Shown here: positions 59,036-64,000 of the stretch, one piece after another
How the letters are laid out: the number at the start of each line of letters is the position of its first letter
Numbering within the stretch: position 1 is the stretch's first letter
NCBI RefSeq assembly: GCF_001420995.1
Contig: NZ_CP012184.1
Location: 3,766,501-3,830,500, forward strand
Direction: 5' to 3'
Length of the DNA stretch: 64,000 nucleotides
From: Pseudonocardia sp. EC080619-01
GTDB taxonomy: Bacteria > Actinomycetota > Actinomycetes > Mycobacteriales > Pseudonocardiaceae
Translations under genes and position numbers: made by a program
Notes under the pieces: model-generated
Told to the model about the DNA's origin: nothing
Database searches by the model: none
The model's input: the letters and a program-made list of their open reading frames with translations, nothing else

Positions 59036-59883
59036 CCCGGCCGCACCCGCCCGCGCCGGGCCGGGCCGCACGGTGACGGGTGCCCGGCCGCCGCCGCGAT
59101 CGCCGCCAGCTCCGCCCGCAGCTCGGCGGCCGGCGGGTAGCGGCCGTCGCGCTCCAGCATCACCGGCGGCGGCTCCGGCAGCCGGTCGACGGCGTGTGTC
59201 AGCAGGTCGAGGACGGCGGCCGGGACCGGACCGGTGTGCGTGTCGTGGACCAGGCCGTCGTGCTCGGCGCCGCCCGCGACGTGGCAGTACGCGATCGCCC
59301 CCGGCGGGAGCCCGGCCAGCAGCGCGTCCATCTCCGCCCGCGGTTCGCGACCCCGGTTGCGGGCGTTGACGTGCACGTTCGCCACGTCGAGGAGGAGCGG
59401 CGCGCCGGTCCGCTCGTGCAGGCGTTGCAGGAACTCGGCCTCGCCGAACTCGTCGTCGGGCCAGTCGAAGAGGGCCGCGATCGGTTCGAGGGCCAGCGGC
59501 ACATCGAGCTCGGCGCGGGTGCGCGCGACGTTCGTGGCCAGCACGTCGAGCACCTCCCGGGTCCGCGGCAGCGGGAGCAGGTGACCGGCCTCCAGGCCAC
59601 CACCCCGGACGAACGCGACGTGCTCGCTGACCAGCACCGCCCGGGTCGCGGACGCGCAGGCGGCGAGGTGCGCGACCCGTGCCGGGTCGGGGGCCTCCGG
59701 CGATCCGAGCGACAGCCGCACCCCGTGGACGACGACGTCGCGCTGCACCAGCGACGCGGGCACGGCGTCCGGCCGGATCGACTCGGCGATCACCTCGTGG
59801 AACCCGAGATCCGGCACGTCGTCCAGGACGGCCGCGATCGGGCTCCGCCAACCCGCGCCGGTGCCCCTCGGGCCCCCGCTCAT
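59032..59883 (-). CDS. DUF692 multinuclear iron-dependent oxidase (MNIO), MbnB/TglH-like
   Basis: 283 residues from ATG 59883 (a GTG at 59892 is also possible). A TIM-barrel MNIO pattern with the metal ligands kept: VVHGVRLSLGS (His53), SEHVAF (Glu87, His88), LEPIAALFDW (Glu133), LLLDVANVHVNARN (Asp166, Asn169), YCHVAGG (His201), VHDTHTGPV (Asp214, His216) and LERDGRYPP (Glu244). Characterised relatives (MbnB, TglH, ChrH) oxidise cysteines in peptide substrates, with a partner protein. It lies between a protein with a Gly/Cys tail and a partner-like protein, all co-directional, which points to modification of that tail. Substrate is inferred from context. Confidence 0.92.
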   Translation of the reverse strand: MSGGPRGTGAGWRSPIAAVLDDVPDLGFHEVIAESIRPDAVPASLVQRDVVVHGVRLSLGSPEAPDPARVAHLAACASATRAVLVSEHVAFVRGGGLEAGHLLPLPRTREVLDVLATNVARTRAELDVPLALEPIAALFDWPDDEFGEAEFLQRLHERTGAPLLLDVANVHVNARNRGREPRAEMDALLAGLPPGAIAYCHVAGGAEHDGLVHDTHTGPVPAAVLDLLTHAVDRLPEPPPVMLERDGRYPPAAELRAELAAIAAAAGHPSPCGPARRGRVRPG

Positions 59884-59920
59884 CGCCGCCACCCGTGACC
59901 ACGCGGACGTGCACGGCCCG

Positions 59921-59970
59921 GGCCGTCCCCGCAGCTCCACACCCCCACAGGAGGAGCTGCGAGGACGGCC
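59921..59970 (-). promoter_or_regulatory. Long hairpin between the tail-bearing gene and the MNIO gene (attenuator candidate)
   Basis: An 18-bp stem (59921-59938 with 59953-59970) closes a 14-nt loop. The one non-complementary pair is C-A in the plus-strand RNA but a G-U wobble in the minus-strand RNA, so the hairpin is fully paired only in the direction these genes are read. It has no U-tract, so it may act as a partial terminator or 3' stabiliser favouring the upstream membrane gene over the enzyme. Confidence 0.6.
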
Positions 59971-60023
59971 ACCCCGATCCCCCGGGGCAGTCCGTCGGGC
60001 GGTGCCCGGTCGCGGCGCCCACG

Positions 60024-60953
60024 TCAGCCGCCGCACCCACCGCCGCCGCCACCGCAGCCCCCGCCGCCACCGCTGCTACCGCCGTCGCCGCCGGAGAAGC
60101 CGGAGAAGCTGGTCGAGCCACCGGAGCCGGACCAGCCGCCGCCGAGCGCCGCCATCTTCTGCGCGGCGAGCTCCTCGGCGAACGCGGGCTCGGCCGCGAG
60201 CATCGCCCCCATGCCGAACGCGCCGACGCTCAGCGCCGCGGCGGTCGCACCGGCCGCGGTCCAGTCCGGGCGCATCGTGGGTGAGAGCGACTCGTGCAGC
60301 ACCCGGACGGAGCCGAGTGCGGCGGTCCCGGCCGCGGTCCGGTGCGGGACCCGCGCGGCCAGCACCGCCGTGACCACCCCCAGCACGACGACCGTCAGGA
60401 ACAGGTAACCGACCGGACGGCCTGCGCCGAGCCCGGCCCCGATCCGCACCACCCCGACCAGCGCGACGGCCCCCGGCAGCCATGCCGCGGCCCGGTACCG
60501 GCGCCGGTCTGCGGGGGAGAGGAGCAGGCCGGCCGTCTCCAGCCGCTGCGCGATCCGGGCCAGCTCGGTGCGGACCGGCTCGTGGGTGCGCAGGGCCCGG
60601 CCGGGCGTCAGCCGCTGTGCCGAACGGTGGATGGCGCGCTGCAGCGGGGTCGCCGCCCGGGTGAGCGGGCCCCCGGCCCGGACCTGGCCGGTCGTGCGGC
60701 CGGAAGTGATCACGGTCCCGTCGACGTGCATCGCCGACAGCGCCGCGTACACGGCGAGATCGGGGCCGCCGTTGAGGTAGGCGACGTCCTCCGGGCGGGT
60801 GTCGAGCCCGCGCCCGCCGCGGCGGTCGCCCGCCGCGATCCGGTGCCGCCGGTGGACCGCGGCCACGACGGCGGCCGACCCGGCGACCAGGACGAGGACC
60901 AGGAACGTCGGACCCGGGATCCCCCAGGTCGCGTCGGTGAGGTTCGTGCCCAT
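60024..60953 (-). CDS. TIGR04222-like membrane protein with Gly-rich, two-cysteine C-terminal tail
   Basis: 309 residues from ATG 60953, with AGGGGG upstream; a GTG at 60962 leaves no room for that site. Helices: 15-33, ~156-201 (a pair) and 235-252. Residues 48-75 (GLDTRPEDVAYLNGGPDLAVYAALSAM) match the conserved start of the TIGR04222 domain. After a segment MLAAEPAFAEELAAQKMAALGGGWS, residues 271-309 are Gly/Ser with Cys300 and Cys307 (GGGGGCGGGGGGCGG) at the very end. The tail sits after an odd or even number of helices that I cannot fix, so its side of the membrane is open. The cysteines are likely targets of the downstream DUF692 oxidase. Confidence 0.88.
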   Translation of the reverse strand: MGTNLTDATWGIPGPTFLVLVLVAGSAAVVAAVHRRHRIAAGDRRGGRGLDTRPEDVAYLNGGPDLAVYAALSAMHVDGTVITSGRTTGQVRAGGPLTRAATPLQRAIHRSAQRLTPGRALRTHEPVRTELARIAQRLETAGLLLSPADRRRYRAAAWLPGAVALVGVVRIGAGLGAGRPVGYLFLTVVVLGVVTAVLAARVPHRTAAGTAALGSVRVLHESLSPTMRPDWTAAGATAAALSVGAFGMGAMLAAEPAFAEELAAQKMAALGGGWSGSGGSTSFSGFSGGDGGSSGGGGGCGGGGGGCGG

Positions 60954-61068
60954 CTCCACCACCCCCTGCGGCGACGTGACACTTCGTCGTTCGAAGTAGT
61001 GTGCGCCCGGTCACGGCGGTGACCATCCGATTTCACCGAGACTTGAGGTTCCGCGGAGACGAACGGAC

Positions 61069-61095
61069 GGGGCCGCATCCGCGGCCCCGCCCGTC
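61069..61095 (-). terminator. Terminator downstream of sufE
   Basis: GGGGCCGC (61069-61076) pairs with GCGGCCCC (61081-61088), extended with imperfect pairing on the outside; it follows the sufE stop by about 21 bp on the minus strand. Confidence 0.6.
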
Positions 61096-61116
61096 GGCGT
61101 GAGGTGTCCTGCCCGG

Positions 61117-61566
61117 TCAGGCGGTGGCGGCCCGGACCTGGTTCTTGATCCGGGCGAGCATCGCCGAGATGCCGCGGAGCCGCAGCGGGCTCACGGCCTC
61201 GGCCAGGCCGAGATCGGTGTAGAAGTCGTCCTGGACGGCCAGGACCGTCGCGGCCGGCTGCCCGTCCAGGCCGGTGTACATGATCGACGCGAAGCCCCGG
61301 GTCGTCGGTGCCTCCCTGGGCGCCGAGAAGAACAGGTGGACCGGGCGGTCACCGCCGTCGTCGACCTCGACGGTCAGGAACAGCGGCGACTGGCACTCGT
61401 GCACCTGCTCCATCGTGTCCGCGGCGTCGGCGTAGCGCTCCGGCAGGTCCGGCAGCTCCTGGGACAGCTCCAGCAACAGCTGCAGACGGTCCTTCGGGCC
61501 GACGGCGGCGAAGTCGTCGACCAGCTCGGCGAGCTTCGGGGGGAGCGTCTCGGTACGGTCCGTCAC
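61117..61566 (-). CDS. SufE-family sulfur acceptor protein
   Basis: 149 residues from GTG. Fold markers: [37 protein letters not shown], then the catalytic region [17 protein letters not shown] with the sulfur-accepting Cys, [14 protein letters not shown], and [19 protein letters not shown]. SufE accepts persulfide sulfur from cysteine desulfurases for Fe-S assembly. Here it overlaps the sseA stop (GTGA), suggesting it may take sulfur from, or give it to, the rhodanese. The same pairing occurs in mycobacteria (Rv3284/Rv3283). Confidence 0.93.
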   Translation of the reverse strand: MTDRTETLPPKLAELVDDFAAVGPKDRLQLLLELSQELPDLPERYADAADTMEQVHECQSPLFLTVEVDDGGDRPVHLFFSAPREAPTTRGFASIMYTGLDGQPAATVLAVQDDFYTDLGLAEAVSPLRLRGISAMLARIKNQVRAATA

Positions 61567-62453
61567 GCCGACCCGCGCCCCTCACCCTGCACGATCGGGA
61601 CCCGCACGGCGTTGCCCCACTCGGTCCAGGAACCGTCGTAGTTGCGGACCGAGTCGAAGCCCAGCAGGTAGGTCAGCACGAACCAGGTGTGGCTGGAACG
61701 CTCACCGATCCGGCAGTAGGCGACGACGTCGTCGGAGGGCTTCAGGCCCTGCTCCTGCTCGTAGATCGCCGACAGCTCGGCACGGGTCCTGAACGACCCG
61801 TCCTCGGCGGCGGCGCGGGCCCACGGCACGCTCGCGGCGCCCGGGATGTGGCCGCCGCGGACGGCGCCCTCCTGCGGGTAGTCCGGCATGTGCAGCTTCT
61901 CGCCCGTGTACTCCTGCGGGGAGCGCACGTCGACGAGCGGCTTGCCCAGGTGGGCGAGCACGTCGTCCTTGAACGCGCGGATCCGCGCGTCGTCGCGCTC
62001 GACGACCGGGTAGTCGGCCGGCTGCGGGGAGGGGGTGTCGGTGGTGGTCTCGCGGCCCTCGGCGATCCACTTGGCGCGGCCGCCGTCGAGCAGCCGGATG
62101 TCGGCGTGGCCGAACAGCTGGAACACCCACAGCGCGTAGGCGGCCCACCAGTTGTTCTTGTCGCCGTAGACGACGATCGTGGTGTCCCGGCCGATCCCGC
62201 GCTCGGACATGATCTCGGCGAAACGGGTGCCGTCGACGTAGTCGCGGGTGACGGGGTCGTTCAGCTCGGTGTGCCAGTCGACCTTCACCGCGCCGGGGAT
62301 GTGGCCGGTCTCGTAGAGCAGGACGTCCTCGTCGGACTCCACGACCACGAGGCCGGGATCCTTCAGGTGCTCGGCCAGCCAGTCCGTGGTGACCAGGCGC
62401 TCGGGGTGCGCGTACTCGGCGAGCTTCGGGTCGGAGTCGTTCGCGACAGCCAT
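61563..62453 (-). CDS. sseA: Thiosulfate/mercaptopyruvate sulfurtransferase (SseA-like, tandem rhodanese)
   Basis: 296 residues from ATG 62453. Domain 1 (to ~145): [41 protein letters not shown], without a Cys. Domain 2 (~165-290): [29 protein letters not shown], and the active-site loop [13 protein letters not shown] with the nucleophile Cys. Tandem architecture and the CRIGERSS loop are typical of thiosulfate sulfurtransferases. Coupled to sufE. Confidence 0.94.
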   Translation of the reverse strand: MAVANDSDPKLAEYAHPERLVTTDWLAEHLKDPGLVVVESDEDVLLYETGHIPGAVKVDWHTELNDPVTRDYVDGTRFAEIMSERGIGRDTTIVVYGDKNNWWAAYALWVFQLFGHADIRLLDGGRAKWIAEGRETTTDTPSPQPADYPVVERDDARIRAFKDDVLAHLGKPLVDVRSPQEYTGEKLHMPDYPQEGAVRGGHIPGAASVPWARAAAEDGSFRTRAELSAIYEQEQGLKPSDDVVAYCRIGERSSHTWFVLTYLLGFDSVRNYDGSWTEWGNAVRVPIVQGEGRGSA

Positions 62454-62482
62454 GGCGCGAGGGTAACCGCGGGGCCCGACAC

Positions 62483-62941
62483 TCACACCGGGATGTCGGA
62501 GTCGTCCCCGTCGGCGCGCGGTCCGTGGATGCGCCGCTCGGACTCGTCGATCCGCAGATCGTCGATGCTCGCCTCGCGCCGGTGCATCAGGCCGTTCTCC
62601 GCGAACTCCCAGTTCTCGTTCCCGTAGGAGCGCCACCACTGCCCGTCCGCGTCCCGGCACTCGTACTGGAACCGGACGGCGATCCGGTCGCCCCGGAAGG
62701 CCCAGAGCGACTTGCGCAGCGCGTAGTCGAGCTCCCGCTCCCACTTGGCGGTCAGGAACGCGACGACCTCCTCGCGGCCGTGCACCCAGGTGTCGCGGTT
62801 CCGCCACACCGTGTCGGGTGTGTAGGCGAGCGCCACCTTCCGCGGGTCCCGGGTGTTCCAGGCCGCCTCGGCGGCGAGCACCTTCGCCCGTGCGGACGCC
62901 TCGCCGAACGGCGGGAACGGGGGACGCGACTCGTCGGTCAC
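62483..62941 (-). CDS. DUF1348/NTF2-like protein
   Basis: 152 residues from GTG 62941, overlapping the maf stop (GTGA). NTF2-like alpha-beta fold with conserved DUF1348 blocks: [89 protein letters not shown], and [11 protein letters not shown]. Small-molecule binding or hydrolase roles are possible. It links maf with sseA in a compact operon. Confidence 0.9.
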   Translation of the reverse strand: MTDESRPPFPPFGEASARAKVLAAEAAWNTRDPRKVALAYTPDTVWRNRDTWVHGREEVVAFLTAKWERELDYALRKSLWAFRGDRIAVRFQYECRDADGQWWRSYGNENWEFAENGLMHRREASIDDLRIDESERRIHGPRADGDDSDIPV

Positions 62942-63567
62942 GGGTTCTCCTTGCTCCAGAGGTCGACCACGCTCACGCCGATCCCGCCGAGCAGCCGGCG
63001 GACCAGCGGGAGGCTGATCCCGATCACGTTCGACGGGTCGCCGTCGATGCCCTCGACGAACCACCCGCCCAGCCCGTCCAGTGTGAAGGCCCCGGCGACC
63101 TTCAGCGGCTCGCCGCTCGCGAGGTAGGCGTCGAGCTCGGCGTCGGTCGGCTCGGCGAAGCGCACCCCGGTGCCCGCGTGGCCCTCGGCCTCCCGCACGA
63201 CGGCGCCGCCGGACAGCCGGAGCACCGCGTGCCCGGTGAGCAGCTCGCCGTCGCGGCCCGCCATCGCCTTCCACCGGCGTCGTGCGGTCTCGGCGTCGTG
63301 CGGCTTGCCGACCAGGTCGCCGTCGACGAGCAGCATGGAGTCGCAGCCGATCACCACGGCGTCCGGGTGGTCCCCGGCGATCCGCTCCGCGACGGCGGCG
63401 GCCTTGGCGGCGGCCAGCAGCGTCACGGTGCGGGCGGGGTCGGCGTCCTGGTGGTCGGCGAGGAGGGCGTCCTCGTCGACGTCGGAGACCTCGACGAGCG
63501 GGTCGGCGCCCGCGGCGCGGAGGACTCCGAGGCGGGCGGGGGAGGCGGAGGCGAGGACCAGGCGCAC
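62938..63567 (-). CDS. maf: Maf-family nucleoside triphosphate pyrophosphatase
   Basis: 209 residues from GTG 63567. [19 protein letters not shown] opens the active site; [19 protein letters not shown] follows with the conserved Asp; [50 protein letters not shown] is the conserved C-terminal half. Maf enzymes hydrolyse non-canonical or canonical dTTP/UTP-like nucleotides and are linked to septum control. Starts 10 bp after the LuxR-type gene. Confidence 0.94.
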   Translation of the reverse strand: MRLVLASASPARLGVLRAAGADPLVEVSDVDEDALLADHQDADPARTVTLLAAAKAAAVAERIAGDHPDAVVIGCDSMLLVDGDLVGKPHDAETARRRWKAMAGRDGELLTGHAVLRLSGGAVVREAEGHAGTGVRFAEPTDAELDAYLASGEPLKVAGAFTLDGLGGWFVEGIDGDPSNVIGISLPLVRRLLGGIGVSVVDLWSKENP

Positions 63568-63577
63568 CCGCCGGACG

Positions 63578-64000
63578 CTACCGGGCGCGCGTGAGTCCGT
63601 GCCGGTAGGCGTACCCGACGGCCTGCGCGCGGTCCCGCAGCCCGGCCTTCGCGAACAGGTGGTTGACGTGCGTCTTCACCGTTGCCTCGCCGACCACGAG
63701 CCGGCGGGCGATCTCGGTGTTCGACAGCCCCTCCGCGATCAGCGCGAGCACCTCGACCTCGCGCGGGGTGAGCCCGTCCGGGGGCTCCCGCTCCGCGACC
63801 GGCGCTCCGGCCGGGCGGGACGCCACCAGCCGGGCGAGCACCGCGGCGTCCACGGTGGACACCCCGTCCGCTGCCGAGCGCAGCGCCCGGCCGATGGCCT
63901 CGGCGTCGGCGTCCTTGGACAGCCAGCCGGACGCACCGGCGGCGATCGCGTCGACCACGGCGTCGTCGTCGACGTAGGTCGTGAGCACGACGACGGCGGT
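63578..64000 (-). CDS. NarL/LuxR-family response regulator, C-terminal part (5' end outside window)
   Basis: 141 codons to the right edge; the beginning is cut off. The visible receiver end AVVVLTTYVDDDAVVDAIAAGASGWLSKDADAEAIGRALR contains the conserved Thr and Lys. The HTH is LTPREVEVLALIAEGLSNTEIARRLVVGEATVKTHVNHLFAKAGLRDRAQAV. A sensor kinase gene would be expected beyond the window. It may share a transcript with maf. Confidence 0.95.
   Translation of the reverse strand, partial: TAVVVLTTYVDDDAVVDAIAAGASGWLSKDADAEAIGRALRSAADGVSTVDAAVLARLVASRPAGAPVAEREPPDGLTPREVEVLALIAEGLSNTEIARRLVVGEATVKTHVNHLFAKAGLRDRAQAVGYAYRHGLTRAR

Overview
The window is 64 kb of very GC-rich, gene-dense chromosomal DNA from an actinomycete. 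A Pseudonocardia-like member of the Pseudonocardiales fits best. The reasons are the strong G/C third-position bias, many GTG starts, GTGA/ATGA stop-start overlaps, F420 biosynthesis (fused FbiC), a monomeric NADP isocitrate dehydrogenase, the ImuA'/ImuB/DnaE2 mutasome with mycobacterial-type LexA boxes, and gene order shared with Mycobacterium (sucD-DUF5336-perM-purN-purH; add/upp/pmmB/deoD/amidohydrolase/cyclotransferase/lpdA; accA3/sufE/sseA/maf). The genus is inference. I see no prophage, insertion sequence, CRISPR array, tRNA or rRNA.

Layout. 1-6.2 kb: the 3' end of sucD, two envelope membrane proteins (DUF5336-like and PerM/DUF6350-like) and the purine genes purN-purH. 6.2-14.8 kb: the SOS mutasome in two LexA-controlled units (imuA'-imuB and dnaE2), with a secreted M28 lipoprotein peptidase between them on the other strand. 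14.8-22.5 kb: acetate-type transporter, folD, DUF3017, a Fur/Zur-like box with a possible small leaderless gene, icd, an SH3-like protein, exonuclease III coupled to a membrane pseudokinase, and a YbaK-like protein. 22.5-30.7 kb: fbiC, a DUF6191-like protein, a tandem-HxlR regulator, trpS, a YihY-like membrane protein, a DD-carboxypeptidase and an SRPBCC protein. 30.8-50 kb: a nucleoside uptake and salvage region, with a BMP-type ABC transporter translationally coupled through four genes followed directly by cdd and deoA, then add, upp, a phosphohexomutase and purine nucleoside phosphorylase. Interspersed are a MurJ-like flippase, a PatB-type aminotransferase and a long repeat/coiled-coil protein. 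50-58.4 kb: a receptor Ser/Thr kinase, M20 amidohydrolase, gamma-glutamylcyclotransferase-like protein, LpdA-like reductase, a degenerate DEDDh exonuclease and the acyl-CoA carboxylase alpha chain.

58.5-61 kb holds the most interesting unit. Three consecutive minus-strand genes encode a TIGR04222-like membrane protein ending in a Gly-rich tail with two cysteines, a DUF692 (multinuclear iron oxidase, MNIO) enzyme, and a small SCO6045-like partner protein. A long hairpin, fully paired only in the minus-strand RNA, separates the tail-bearing gene from the enzyme gene. I propose that the oxidase and partner modify the cysteines of a membrane-anchored protein tail, a RiPP-like system acting on a full-length protein. 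The window ends with luxR (partial)-maf-DUF1348-sseA-sufE, read on the minus strand with 4-bp overlaps at three of the four junctions.
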